The notes below the pieces were generated by a model. That model was not told the origin of the DNA, did not search any database, and worked only from the letters and a program-made list of their open reading frames with translations. From contig NZ_BOOZ01000034.1 of assembly GCF_016863495.1 (NCBI RefSeq), forward strand, positions 1 through 64,000: a stretch of DNA of 64,000 nt, given 5' to 3'. The translations under genes and the position numbers were made by a program. The first letter of the stretch is position 1, and each line of letters starts with the position of its first letter. This stretch comes from Micromonospora andamanensis. GTDB taxonomy: Bacteria > Actinomycetota > Actinomycetes > Mycobacteriales > Micromonosporaceae. This document shows positions 40,180 to 49,428 of the stretch, one piece after another.

Positions 40180-40725
40180 TCAGCAGAGGCGACGCAGCAG
40201 GGTGTCGACCCGGCCGGCGTCGAAGGCCCCCGGATCGAACCCGGCACCCACCCAGTCCCGCATCGTCCGATGCTCCGGATGATCCGGCTCGGCCAGCGCG
40301 GCGAGCAGCACCAGGTAACCCTGCGGGCCGCCGACGTCCTCCGGCGGGCAGGCCCGCTCTCCGTCCAGGCAGCTCGGATAGCGTACGTCCGCCTCGGCGG
40401 TGAAGGCGTCCTCCACCAGCAGGTCGTGCTCCCACCAGTCACCGAAGTCGTACGTGTAGTGGAACCGGCTGCCCTTGCCGACCACCGCGTCCAACCGGAC
40501 GTCCAGCTCGTCGTGCAACGCCAGCTCGCCGTCGGGATCCGGTTCGCCGTACTGGATCCCGTCGATCTCGAACGAGTGCAGGTGGCAGTCACGCCAACCC
40601 ATCGCGTGCTGCACCACCCGGTGCAGCCGATCCAGGGTGTAGCCGCCGGGTACCAGCACCCGGCGCCAGATCGCCGGACGAACCCCGGACAGGGACATCC
40701 TGAGCTGGAAGATCTGACGCGGCAT
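40180..40725 (-). CDS. Plasmid pRiA4b ORF-3-like protein
   Basis: 181 residues. Characteristic motifs: FQLRMSLSGVRPAIWRRVLV near the start, LHRVVQHAMGWRDCHLHSFE, and the YTYDFGDWWEHDLLVED block, then PPEDVGGPQGY. The family is widespread in bacteria and has no established function. Start at 40725 gives the family's usual N-terminus (MPRQIFQLR); the ATG eight codons upstream is possible. Divergent from the small Cys-rich gene 35 bp away. Confidence 0.82.
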   Translation of the reverse strand: MPRQIFQLRMSLSGVRPAIWRRVLVPGGYTLDRLHRVVQHAMGWRDCHLHSFEIDGIQYGEPDPDGELALHDELDVRLDAVVGKGSRFHYTYDFGDWWEHDLLVEDAFTAEADVRYPSCLDGERACPPEDVGGPQGYLVLLAALAEPDHPEHRTMRDWVGAGFDPGAFDAGRVDTLLRRLC

Positions 40726-40760
40726 GGGTGTCCCATCCTCCCTCGGCATAGGCTGCGAGC

Positions 40761-40880
40761 ATGATCTGCCGAGCGTGCCGGGCGCGGCGGCACGACGACT
40801 GCCCGGGCCGGAACTGGTGCGACTGCCAGCACCGTACCCCCCGACCCACCCCTCCCGTCACCGGTCCGGCCGGCGAATGA
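40761..40880 (+). CDS. 39-residue Cys-rich peptide upstream of the reductase gene
   Basis: Open frame MICRACRARRHDDCPGRNWC followed by DCQHRT and a proline-rich tail. Five cysteines (3, 6, 14, 20, 22) with two histidines suggest a zinc-ribbon-like fold. Its TGA overlaps the ATG of the downstream reductase (ATGA at 40877-40880), which supports real, coupled translation. Too short for standard ORF cut-offs. Function unknown. Confidence 0.6.
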   Translation: MICRACRARRHDDCPGRNWCDCQHRTPRPTPPVTGPAGE

Positions 40881-41623
40881 GCGACGGAGCGCCGATTTCC
40901 GTCCTCTGGCCGGACCCGTCGGCCGGCCCGGTGGACGACGACACGCTCATCGCCCGGTACGGCCGTGCCGACCGGCCGCACCTGCGCATGAACTTCGTGA
41001 CGAGTGTCGACGGCGCGGTGAGCGTCGACGGCTACTCGGCCGGGTTGTCCGGCGCACCCGACAAGCGGGTCTTCGGTCTGCTCCGGATGCTCTGCGACGC
41101 GCTGCTGGTAGCCGCCGGCACGCTGCGCCACGAGGGTTACCGGGCGATCCGCCTCGACGAGCGTCGCCGGGCCTGGCGACGCTCGCACGGGCTGACCGAG
41201 TACCCGACCCTGGTCGTGGTCTCCGGCTCGCTCGACCTCGACCCGGCCCAGGCCGCCTTCGCCGACGCACCCGTACGTCCCGTGGTGCTCACCCACCAGA
41301 ACGCGGCGGCACCCCCGGGCCTGTCCGCCGTGGCCGACCTGGTGCGCCACGGTGACGGCCGGGTCGACCTGGTCGCCGGACTGGCCGAACTGCGCCGTCG
41401 CGGACACGGTCAACTGCTCTGCGAGGGTGGTCCGCACCTGTTCGGTGCCCTCACCGCCGCCGACCTGGTCGACGAGGTGTGCCTCTCGGTCGCGCCCCTG
41501 CTCGCCGGTCCCGGACCCGGTCGGATCACCGCCGGCGATCCGAGTGCCGCCCGGCACCTGCCGCTGCGTCACGTGCTGCTCGCCGACGACGGCACTCTGC
41601 TGCTCCGCCACGCCCGGCACTGA
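40877..41623 (+). CDS. RibD C-terminal / dihydrofolate-reductase-like pyrimidine reductase
   Basis: 248 residues with the RibD_C/DHFR fold: LRMNFVTSVDGAVSVDGYSA, LLRMLCDALLVAAGTLRHEG (NADPH site) and GQLLCEGGPHLFGALTAADL, then LADDGTLLLRHA. Family members reduce 5-amino-6-ribosylaminouracil phosphate (riboflavin) or related pyrimidines; the stand-alone actinobacterial type here is not proven to act in riboflavin synthesis. Start overlaps the small Cys-rich ORF. Confidence 0.83.
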   Translation: MSDGAPISVLWPDPSAGPVDDDTLIARYGRADRPHLRMNFVTSVDGAVSVDGYSAGLSGAPDKRVFGLLRMLCDALLVAAGTLRHEGYRAIRLDERRRAWRRSHGLTEYPTLVVVSGSLDLDPAQAAFADAPVRPVVLTHQNAAAPPGLSAVADLVRHGDGRVDLVAGLAELRRRGHGQLLCEGGPHLFGALTAADLVDEVCLSVAPLLAGPGPGRITAGDPSAARHLPLRHVLLADDGTLLLRHARH

Positions 41624-41738
41624 ACGGCCGATCCGCCGCGGCCCTCCGGCGGTCACCGCGAGTTGCCCGAAAGACCACGAAACCGCAGGTCAGCTCACTA
41701 CCGTGGACCGGTGTCGGCGGCTGCCGGAGGGCCGGGCC

Positions 41739-42155
41739 GTGGCGTACGAGGTGGTCGAACTGCGGGCAGATGCGGATACGCGGGCGGCGCGGCCGTGGCT
41801 TGCCGGCAGCCTGCTGGCCGGCGCCGGTCTGGTCGACGTGATCGTGGCGTACGGCAACACGGTGACCGATCCCTACGTGGTCATCACGGCGGAGGGCAGT
41901 CACCACCTCGACATCACCGGGTGGGCCTGGGTGCACCTGGCCGTCGGCAGTGCCGCGCTGCTGGCCGGGTTGGCGGTGCTGACCGGCCGGCGGCGCTGGC
42001 GGCTGGTCGGCGTCGGTTGCGCCGTCGCCGGGATCGTCACAGCCGTCGTCGTGCTGCCGTACCTGCCGGTCCGGGCGGTGCTCGCGGTGGCGCTGTACGC
42101 GACAGCGCTGCGGCTGCTGCTCCGGCACCGCCGGGAACGCCCGGCCGGGCCGTAG
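41739..42155 (+). CDS. Four-helix membrane protein (DUF7144-like)
   Basis: 138 residues with four hydrophobic segments: PWLAGSLLAGAGLVDVIVAY, GWAWVHLAVGSAALLAGLAV, LVGVGCAVAGIVTAVVVLPY and LPVRAVLAVALYATALRLLL. The W-x-W-V-H-L...G...LL.G pattern and P-Y-x-P-V are typical of DUF7144 actinobacterial membrane proteins; function unknown. GTG at 41739 follows GGAGG by 9 nt. Convergent with the hydrolase gene immediately downstream (stop codons nearly touch). Confidence 0.65.
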   Translation: MAYEVVELRADADTRAARPWLAGSLLAGAGLVDVIVAYGNTVTDPYVVITAEGSHHLDITGWAWVHLAVGSAALLAGLAVLTGRRRWRLVGVGCAVAGIVTAVVVLPYLPVRAVLAVALYATALRLLLRHRRERPAGP

Positions 42156-42156
42156 C

Positions 42157-43788
42157 TCAGCGGCCCTCGCAGATCCGGCCGGTGCGGGCCGGGTCCGCCT
42201 CCCGGTTCGTCGACCAGATCGGGTTCAGCGACAGCAGCAGTTCCGGTGCCTGCCAGGCCGCACCCGTCCGTTGCAGCAGGTCGTACTCGTCGCGCGCCTG
42301 CTCGACCTGGTCACCGGCGATGAAGTCGACGAGCCGGTCCTGCACAGTGTGCCGGCCGAGCAGTCCGCCGTGGAAGGCGGGCTCCTTGTAGACCGGGATA
42401 CCGCTGTACTCGCCGGGAGGCGCCTCCACCGCGCTCACCGTCGGCAAGAAGGCGATCATACGGACCCCGGCGACGGGGCAGAGCGTGCGGTTGCGGTAGA
42501 AGGGCGCCTCGGCGAGGACCGAGCGGACGAAGGGCTCGTCGGGGTTGCTGTCGACCTCACGGAACAGGTTCGAGGCGCCGAAGAGCAGCCGCAGCTCCCA
42601 CCCGGCGGCCACCCCCCAGCCGGAGTGCCCGGGCGGCGGGTAGTAGGCCCGCCCGGGGCGGATCAGCGGGCTGAACAGCAGCGCGGTGTCGACAGGCGAC
42701 CCCTGCGGCAACGTCTCCAGATAGGTGCTGATCACCATCGCGCCCTCGCTCTGTCCGACGAGCGCCACCGGCCGTCGGGTCCGCCGGTGCACCTCGTCGA
42801 TCTGCTCGGCCAGCAGCGCCGCGCTGGAGCCCAACGTCCGGTGGGTGGCGTGCGGCCCGTACGGCCGGGGCCGGCGCTGGTCGTCGAGGCCCAGGTAGGA
42901 GTAACGCACCACCCGGGGGTCGGCAGGTGGGGTGCCGTCCCAGCTGGAGTCGTGCCCGGCCAGGACGATCACCGTGTGCCGCACCCGGTCCGGCAGCCGC
43001 TGGGTGACCACCGGCGGATCCCACTGCCGGTGACCGCCCACCGCGAGACCTATCGCGCCCTGCGCGGCCACCGAGGCGAACACCACGACGAGGATCATCA
43101 GCGGCGCCACAGGTACCCGGGCCCACCGGATCCGGGCCGGCTGCACCGCGGCGTGTACGGTCTGCCGCCACAGCAACCCGTTGACCAGGCCGGCGAGCCC
43201 GGCGAGCAGCACGTCCGCCCAGCCGGGGGTGGCCGCGATCAGGGCACCGGCCAGGGTGAGCACGACGAAGTTCAGCGATGACCAGCCGAGCAGCGCCAGC
43301 GACGGCAGCCCCCGCCACCAGTGCGCCGCCACCCCGGCCCGTTGCAGGAACGGCGAGACGAGCAGCATCGGCAGCAGCGAGGCGAGCAGGTACCAGGAGA
43401 GCGCCACCACGGAGAACGCCACAGACAGTGCCGCCCACGGCGAGATGATCACCGCGGCGAGCGCGGCGACCTCGATGTTCCTGCGGAGCAACCAGCGCCA
43501 CGACGGTCGGGGCACGCCTGTCGGCCACGCCAGAGCGGTCAGGCCGGCGGAGAGCAGCCCGCGCAGCACCACCACGGCCAGCAGCCCGAGCAGAAAGCTG
43601 GACCAGGAGTCGTGGTAGACCAGCAGCCAGCGCAGGTCGTGGTAGGAGTCGTACGGCCAGACGGCGGTGACCTGCGGCGCGAGCGGCCGGGCGGACTGGA
43701 GGCCGACGGCCACCAGCACCGCCGCCTCCACTGCCGCGGGTACCGCGGCAAGCACCAGCAGCCAGCCCAGCCTGTGCCTCTCCGCCAC
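42157..43788 (-). CDS. Integral-membrane alpha/beta-hydrolase-like protein
   Basis: 543 residues. The N-terminal half (about 1-250) has six or more transmembrane helices (LGWLLVLAAVPAAVEAAVLV, LLGLLAVVVLRGLLSAGLTA and others). The C-terminal half is an alpha/beta-hydrolase-like domain with HTVIVLAGHDSSWDG, the nucleophile elbow VALVGQSEGAMVI (Ser), and a candidate late His in AFHGGLLGRH. Substrate and topology are unknown; a lipid or envelope role is plausible. GGAGGGG precedes the GTG start. Confidence 0.7.
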   Translation of the reverse strand: MAERHRLGWLLVLAAVPAAVEAAVLVAVGLQSARPLAPQVTAVWPYDSYHDLRWLLVYHDSWSSFLLGLLAVVVLRGLLSAGLTALAWPTGVPRPSWRWLLRRNIEVAALAAVIISPWAALSVAFSVVALSWYLLASLLPMLLVSPFLQRAGVAAHWWRGLPSLALLGWSSLNFVVLTLAGALIAATPGWADVLLAGLAGLVNGLLWRQTVHAAVQPARIRWARVPVAPLMILVVVFASVAAQGAIGLAVGGHRQWDPPVVTQRLPDRVRHTVIVLAGHDSSWDGTPPADPRVVRYSYLGLDDQRRPRPYGPHATHRTLGSSAALLAEQIDEVHRRTRRPVALVGQSEGAMVISTYLETLPQGSPVDTALLFSPLIRPGRAYYPPPGHSGWGVAAGWELRLLFGASNLFREVDSNPDEPFVRSVLAEAPFYRNRTLCPVAGVRMIAFLPTVSAVEAPPGEYSGIPVYKEPAFHGGLLGRHTVQDRLVDFIAGDQVEQARDEYDLLQRTGAAWQAPELLLSLNPIWSTNREADPARTGRICEGR

Positions 43789-44012
43789 TGCCCCTCCGTC
43801 CTCGTCACCTCGCAGGATCCCCCGGATCGGCGCGACGCGGTGCCGTTCCGACCAGACGGCGGCCACCCGGCGTCAGAACTCGGTAGCGGTGCGCGTTCGG
43901 CACTGTGTCGTTACGTGGCCTGCGCCGCGTCGCGTGGCGGCCTGTCGTACTCCTCCGGCAGGATGCAGGGCGTGTGTGCCGACCGCGACGACCAGCCGAG
44001 CGGAGTTGCTTG

Positions 44013-45764
44013 ATGACCGACCAGGGGTTTGACGGCCCAGGCGAGGGGGTGGGCCGGGTGCTGGGCACCGCCGACGCCACTCCCCTGCAGTTCTGGACGG
44101 CTGTCGCCCCGGGCAGCTATCTCCAGCTCGACGACGTGGTGGTCACCCGACGGGAGCTGCCCGACCGGGAGCCGGTGACAATCGCCGGGGTGGTCACCCA
44201 GGTCCGGGCGCGGCACGAGGGCGCGCAGTTCGACTCCGACGTCTTCGCCATCGCCGACGGCACGCTGCCGGCGATGGTGCAGGAGGCCGCCGAGATCACC
44301 ACCACCCGGGTCGACCCGGAGTTCTACGTGCCGCCGCAGCCGGGGGCCGTGGTGCACCGGGCGGAGGGCGACGCCAGGGCCCGGGCGCTGCACTTCGACC
44401 GGATGGAACGGCGGATCCCGATGGGCACCGGCCGCGACGGGGTGCCTGTCTATCTGAACGCCGACTTCCTCGACGGCAGCCGGGGCGCGCACGTGTCGAT
44501 CTCCGGCATCTCCGGGGTCGCCACCAAGACCAGCTTCGCCACCTTTCTTCTCTACTCGGTGTTCCGCAGCGGCCAGCTCGGCGGCGACGCGGTGAACGCC
44601 AAGGCGCTGATCTTCAATGTGAAGGGCGAGGACCTGCTCTTCCTCGACCATCCGAACGCCCGGCTCGACGATCCGACCCGGGCCGCGTACGCCCGGCTCG
44701 GCCTGGTCGCGGACGCCTTCCCCGACGTACGGGTCTACGCCCCGCCCCGGGTCGGTGACTCCTCGGGCACGCCGGACGTGAGCAGCCGGCTCACCGGCGT
44801 GGACAGCTTCTACTGGACGCTCACCGAGTTCTGCGCCGACCGCCTGCTGCCGTACGTCTTCGCCGACGCCGACGACGAACGGCAGCAGTACACGATGGTG
44901 GTCCACTCCGTCGCCGCCCACCTGGCCCGCTACGCCCAGCCCGCCGACGGTGGGGTCAGCATCGACGGCGTCCGCCTGGGCAGCTACGGCGACCTTGTCG
45001 ACCACATCGTCGAGCAGCTCAGCGACGACGAGACGCGCGCCGACTGGGCGGGCAGCGCGGTCGGTCTGGGCACGGTGAACGCGTTCGCCCGCCGGCTGAT
45101 CGGCAGCAAGAAGGACCTGTCCCGGCTGATCCGTGGCGACCTGGCCACCCGCCGCCCGCACAGCATCAACACCGCCGAGTCCGCCCAGGTCACAGTGGTC
45201 GACCTGCACAACCTGCCGGACCGGGCGCAGCGTTTCGTGGTGGGTGTGACGCTCAAGACCGAGTTCGAGCGCAAGGAGAAGTCCGGCACCGCCCGGCCGC
45301 TGCTGTTCGTGGTGCTCGACGAGTTGAACAAGTACGCCCCCCGCGAGGGGTCCTCCCCGATCAAGGAGGTGCTGCTCGACATCGCCGAGCGGGGCCGTTC
45401 GCTCGGGGTGATCCTGATCGGCGCGCAGCAGACCGCAAGCGAGGTGGAGCGCCGCATCGTCACCAACTCGGCCATCCGGGTGGTGGGCCGGCTCGACCCG
45501 GCCGAGGCGTCCCGCCCGGAGTACGGTTTCCTCCCACCGGCCCAGCGGCAACGCGCGCTGCTGGCCAAGCCGGGCACGATGTTCGTCAACCAGCCGGACA
45601 TCCCGGTGCCGCTCTGTCTGGAGTTCCCGTTCCCCGCCTGGGCCACCCGGGTGTCCGAGGCGGGAGCCGCGCCGTCGCAGACCCTGCGCTCGATCACCCA
45701 GTCCGCCGACCCGTTCGCGGTGGTCGGCTCCGGTGGCGGCACCGACGACGACATCCCGTTCTAG
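44013..45764 (+). CDS. herA: HerA-like ATPase (DNA translocase family) with variant P-loop
   Basis: 583 residues. N-terminal HAS-barrel-like beta domain (YLQLDDVVVTRRELPDREPV, about 30-110), then a FtsK/HerA-type ATPase: P-loop-like SISGISGVATKTSFATF (Lys172), Walker B LLFVVLDELNKYAP, QTASEVERRIVTNS and an arginine-finger-like VVGRLDPAE. The P-loop lacks the Gly before Lys and has one extra residue. HerA forms hexamers that drive NurA nuclease in DNA-end resection. Here it leads an operon with sbcD, sbcC and a nurA-like gene, with only 16 bp to sbcD. GGAG lies 8 nt before the ATG. Confidence 0.8.
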   Translation: MTDQGFDGPGEGVGRVLGTADATPLQFWTAVAPGSYLQLDDVVVTRRELPDREPVTIAGVVTQVRARHEGAQFDSDVFAIADGTLPAMVQEAAEITTTRVDPEFYVPPQPGAVVHRAEGDARARALHFDRMERRIPMGTGRDGVPVYLNADFLDGSRGAHVSISGISGVATKTSFATFLLYSVFRSGQLGGDAVNAKALIFNVKGEDLLFLDHPNARLDDPTRAAYARLGLVADAFPDVRVYAPPRVGDSSGTPDVSSRLTGVDSFYWTLTEFCADRLLPYVFADADDERQQYTMVVHSVAAHLARYAQPADGGVSIDGVRLGSYGDLVDHIVEQLSDDETRADWAGSAVGLGTVNAFARRLIGSKKDLSRLIRGDLATRRPHSINTAESAQVTVVDLHNLPDRAQRFVVGVTLKTEFERKEKSGTARPLLFVVLDELNKYAPREGSSPIKEVLLDIAERGRSLGVILIGAQQTASEVERRIVTNSAIRVVGRLDPAEASRPEYGFLPPAQRQRALLAKPGTMFVNQPDIPVPLCLEFPFPAWATRVSEAGAAPSQTLRSITQSADPFAVVGSGGGTDDDIPF

Positions 45765-45780
45765 CGCAGAGGCTTGATCA

Positions 45781-46929
45781 ATGAAGATCCTGCACACCTC
45801 CGACTGGCACGTGGGCAAGGTCCTCAAGGGGCAGTCGCGGGCCGAGGAGCACAAGCAGGTGCTGGCCGGGGTCATCGAGATCGCTCATCGGGAACAGCCC
45901 GACCTGGTCATCATCGCCGGCGACCTCTACGACACGGCGGCACCGACCCCGGAGGCGACCCGTCTGGTCACCCGGGCGTTGACCGCGCTGCGCCGCACCG
46001 GCGCGGACGTGGTGGCGATCGGCGGCAACCATGACAACGGCCCGGCCCTGGACGCGCTGCGCCCGTGGGCCGAGGCCGCCGGCATCACCCTGCGCGGCGG
46101 CGTACGGGAGGATCCGGCCGAGCACGTCATCGACGGCACCACCGCCGACGGGGAGCGCTGGCGATTGGCCGCGCTGCCGTTCCTGTCCCAGCGGTACGCG
46201 GTACGCGCGGTGGAGATGTACGAACTGACCGCCGCCGAGACCACCCAGACGTACGCCGACCATCTGGGCCGCATCATCGGCCGGCTGACCGAGGGTTTCG
46301 ACGAGCCGGACCGGGTGCACCTGGTCACCGCCCATCTCACAGTGGTCGGCGCGGCCACCGGCGGCGGGGAGCGGGACGCGCACACCATCATGGGTTACGC
46401 GGTACCCGCCTCGGTCTTCCCCGGCACCGCGCACTACGTGGCGCTCGGGCACCTGCACCGCGCCCAGCGGGTGCAGGGGCCATGCCCCATCCGCTACAGC
46501 GGCGCCCCGCTCGCCGTCGACTTCGGCGAGCAGGAGAACGTCCCGGCGGTGACCCTGGTCGAGGTCACCGCGACGACGGCGGCGCGGATCCGCGAGGAAC
46601 CGGTGACCGCGGCGACCGCGTTGCGCACCGTACGCGGCACCCTCGCCCAGCTCGCCGAGATCACTCCACCCGAGGGTTGGCTGCGGGTGTACGTACGCGA
46701 GCAGCCCCGCGCCGGCCTGCGCGAGGAGGTGCAGCAGCTGCTTCCCCGGGCCCTGGAGATCCGGATCGATCCGGAGCTGGTGCCGGCACCGGGCAGCGGC
46801 ACCCGGGTGGCCCAACGGTCCGGTCGTTCGCCCCGGCAGTTGTTCGCCGACTACCTGGACAGCCGGGGGCATGCCGACGACGGGGTCCGGGAACTCTTCG
46901 ACGAGCTGATCGAGGAGGTCGACCACTGA
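45781..46929 (+). CDS. sbcD: SbcD/Mre11 exonuclease subunit
   Basis: 382 residues; manganese-dependent nuclease of the Mre11 family that works with the Rad50-like SbcC on DNA ends and hairpins. Phosphodiesterase motifs in order: KILHTSDWHVGK, LVIIAGDLYDTA, AIGGNHDN, HLVTAHLTVVG and ALGHLHRAQ. The C-terminal part resembles the SbcC-binding helix region. Preceded by AGAGG, and its stop overlaps the sbcC ATG (TGATG), so Mre11 and Rad50 subunits are coupled. Confidence 0.94.
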   Translation: MKILHTSDWHVGKVLKGQSRAEEHKQVLAGVIEIAHREQPDLVIIAGDLYDTAAPTPEATRLVTRALTALRRTGADVVAIGGNHDNGPALDALRPWAEAAGITLRGGVREDPAEHVIDGTTADGERWRLAALPFLSQRYAVRAVEMYELTAAETTQTYADHLGRIIGRLTEGFDEPDRVHLVTAHLTVVGAATGGGERDAHTIMGYAVPASVFPGTAHYVALGHLHRAQRVQGPCPIRYSGAPLAVDFGEQENVPAVTLVEVTATTAARIREEPVTAATALRTVRGTLAQLAEITPPEGWLRVYVREQPRAGLREEVQQLLPRALEIRIDPELVPAPGSGTRVAQRSGRSPRQLFADYLDSRGHADDGVRELFDELIEEVDH

Positions 46930-49403
46930 TGCGGCCGATGCGGCTGGACCTGGCGGGCTTCACCGTCTTCCGCGACGAGACCACAATCGACTTCACCGAC
47001 GCCGACTTCTTCGCCCTGGTCGGGCCGACAGGTTCGGGCAAGTCCACGGTGCTCGACGCGATCTGTTTCGCGCTCTACGGCACGGTGCCCCGGTGGGGTG
47101 GCACCCGAGGGCTGGGCAACGCGCTCGCCCCGTCGGCCACCGAGGCGCGGGTCCGGCTGGTCTTCGAGTCCGGCGGGGCCCGCTACGTCGCCACCCGGGT
47201 GGTGCGCCGGGACAGCCGGGGCAACGTCAAGACCGCAGGTGCCGGGTTGCAGCTGATGCCTGACGGATTCGACGTCACGAAGCTGGACACCGGGCTCAGT
47301 CCGGACGATCTGGGCGAGGTGGTGGCCGGCACCCCGGCGGAGATGGACGCCGCCGTGCTGGCCGCTGTCGGCCTGCCGTACGAACAGTTCACCAGCTGCG
47401 TGGTGCTGCCGCAGGGCCAGTTCGCCGACTTCCTGCACGCCCGCCCGGCCACCCGGCAACAGATCCTGGTCAACCTGCTCGGTCTCGGCGTGTACGAGCA
47501 GGTGCAGCAGCGGGCCACCACCCGGGCCGGGCAGGCGGAGGCGAAGCTGGAGGCGGTCGACCAACTGCTGGCCGGGCTGGCCGACGTCGACGACGCCGCA
47601 CTGGAGCAGGCCGCCGGTCAGGTCGACCGGATGCGGGAGCTGGCCGGGGCGGTGACCGCCGCCGTACCGGAACTGGAGGCGGCGCGCACGACGGTGCGGG
47701 AGGCCAACGCGGCGCTGGCCACCCTCGACGCCGAGCTGGCCGCGTTGGACGAGGTTCGCGCGCCGGACGGCGTCACCGAGATCGCCCGGGCGGTGGTGGC
47801 GGCGCGGGCCGAGGCCGACGCGGCGGCGGCTGCCGTGTCGCTCGCCGAGGAACGCGAGGAGAAGCTGCGCGGCGAGTTGACCGCCGCCGGCGACGAGAGC
47901 GCCCTGCGGATGCTGCTGCGGGCCTACGCCGACCGGGAGCAGCTCTCCGACCAGGCGGAGCGGGTGCGGGTCGGGATGGAGGCGGCCGGTGTCGAGCACG
48001 ACGCGGCGGTGCGGGCGCTGACCGGGGCGCAGGCGGCGGCCGAGCGTGCCGAGGCGGAGCTGGCGGCGGCGTTCCAGGCGCACGAGGAGGCGAAGACCGC
48101 CGACCAGGCGACGGCGTTGCGGGCGCACCTGGCCGACGGGGACTCCTGCCCGGTCTGCGAGCAGACGGTGGCCCGGGTGCCGGCTATTCCCGCCGGCTCG
48201 GCGGTGTCCAGGGCGGTGGCGGCCGGCAAGGCGGCCCGCGCGGCGAGCGAGGCGGCCCGGAAGGTCGTCGCCGAGCGGGACGCTGCCGCGCGGGACCTGG
48301 AGCGGGTGCTGCTGCGTGCCCGCACCGAACATGACGGGCTCCGGGCCCGCCTGGCCGAGCTGGACGACCAGCTCGCCGGTGCGGCCACCGCCGAGGCGCT
48401 GCGGGCGGGGCTGGCGGAGCTGGCCCGGCTGCGGCAGGGGTTGGACGAGGCGACCACGGCGGTCCGCGCCGGCCGGGACGCCGCCCGGCAGGCCCGGGGT
48501 GCGGTGGAGGCGGCGCAGGAGCGGCTCCGGGCGGCGTGGCGACGCTTCGACGGGGCCCGCGACGCGGTGGCCCGGTTCTGTCCGCCGGCCACCGACCGCG
48601 ACGATGTGGCCGCCGCCTGGGCCACGTTGGCCGAGTGGGCGCAGGATCAGGCGCAGCGCCGCCGGTCGGAGCGGGCCGGGCTGGCCACCGCGGTGGTCGA
48701 GGCCGAGACGGCGGCCGGCGCGGCGGCGGACCGCATCGCCGGCATCTTCGCCGACGCCGGGCTGCCCGCCCCGGACGACCCGGTCCGCGCCGCGACAGTG
48801 GCGGTGGAGCGGGCCGAGGCCGACAGCCGCCGGCTGACCGAGCGGCGCGAACAGGCCGGGGCGCTGCGGGAGCAGCGGGCCGGGCACGAACGCGAGGCGC
48901 AGGTGGCGCGGGCGTTGGCCGGGCACCTGCGGGCCAACAACTTCGAGCGGTGGTTGCTGGCCGAGGCGCTGGATCTGCTTGTCGACGGCGCGTCGGGGAT
49001 CCTGCGGGAACTCTCCGGCGGCCAGTACGACCTGGTCCACGACAAGGGCGAGTTCTTCGTGGTCGACCACCACGACGCCGGGCTGCGTCGGGGGGTGCGG
49101 ACGCTCTCCGGCGGCGAGACGTTCCAGGCGTCCCTGGCGTTGGCGTTGGCCCTGTCGGAGCAGTTGGCCGGCATGTCCACCACCGCGGCCAGCCTGGAGT
49201 CGATAGTGCTGGACGAAGGGTTCGGCACCCTCGACGCGGCCACCCTCGACACCGTCGCCGCCACGCTGGAAAATCTGGCCGCCCGGGGCGACCGGATGGT
49301 CGGCGTGGTCACCCACGTGCCGGCGCTGGCCGAGCGCATCCCGGTCCGTTTCGAGGTGCGCAAGGATGCCCGCTCGGCCCGGGTGGAACGGACCGGCCGG
49401 TGA
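46929..49403 (+). CDS. sbcC: SbcC/Rad50 SMC-like ATPase
   Basis: 824 residues. N-terminal ATPase lobe with Walker A LVGPTGSGKSTVLDAI (Lys38), long Ala/Glu/Arg-rich coiled coils, the zinc hook CPVC (Cys407, Cys410) at the apex, and the C-terminal lobe with signature LSGGETFQASLALALA and Walker B SIVLDEGFGTLD. It holds DNA ends and controls the SbcD nuclease. Shorter than E. coli SbcC (about 1050) but similar to archaeal Rad50. Start at 46929 overlaps the sbcD stop; 25 bp separate it from the nurA-like gene. Confidence 0.94.
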   Translation: MRPMRLDLAGFTVFRDETTIDFTDADFFALVGPTGSGKSTVLDAICFALYGTVPRWGGTRGLGNALAPSATEARVRLVFESGGARYVATRVVRRDSRGNVKTAGAGLQLMPDGFDVTKLDTGLSPDDLGEVVAGTPAEMDAAVLAAVGLPYEQFTSCVVLPQGQFADFLHARPATRQQILVNLLGLGVYEQVQQRATTRAGQAEAKLEAVDQLLAGLADVDDAALEQAAGQVDRMRELAGAVTAAVPELEAARTTVREANAALATLDAELAALDEVRAPDGVTEIARAVVAARAEADAAAAAVSLAEEREEKLRGELTAAGDESALRMLLRAYADREQLSDQAERVRVGMEAAGVEHDAAVRALTGAQAAAERAEAELAAAFQAHEEAKTADQATALRAHLADGDSCPVCEQTVARVPAIPAGSAVSRAVAAGKAARAASEAARKVVAERDAAARDLERVLLRARTEHDGLRARLAELDDQLAGAATAEALRAGLAELARLRQGLDEATTAVRAGRDAARQARGAVEAAQERLRAAWRRFDGARDAVARFCPPATDRDDVAAAWATLAEWAQDQAQRRRSERAGLATAVVEAETAAGAAADRIAGIFADAGLPAPDDPVRAATVAVERAEADSRRLTERREQAGALREQRAGHEREAQVARALAGHLRANNFERWLLAEALDLLVDGASGILRELSGGQYDLVHDKGEFFVVDHHDAGLRRGVRTLSGGETFQASLALALALSEQLAGMSTTAASLESIVLDEGFGTLDAATLDTVAATLENLAARGDRMVGVVTHVPALAERIPVRFEVRKDARSARVERTGR

Positions 49404-49428
49404 GCGGAACGGGGCCGGTGATGCCGAC

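Noticed and set aside
43911..45875. Minus-strand frame of 654 codons over the herA-like gene
   Set aside because: Antisense of a gene with clear ATPase motifs; no start signal.
46065..46928. N-terminal extension of sbcC through sbcD
   Set aside because: The frame is open by chance over sbcD; Rad50 homology starts at 46929, where the ATG overlaps the sbcD stop.
46851..49316. Minus-strand frame of 821 codons over sbcC
   Set aside because: Antisense of coiled-coil coding DNA; no motifs.
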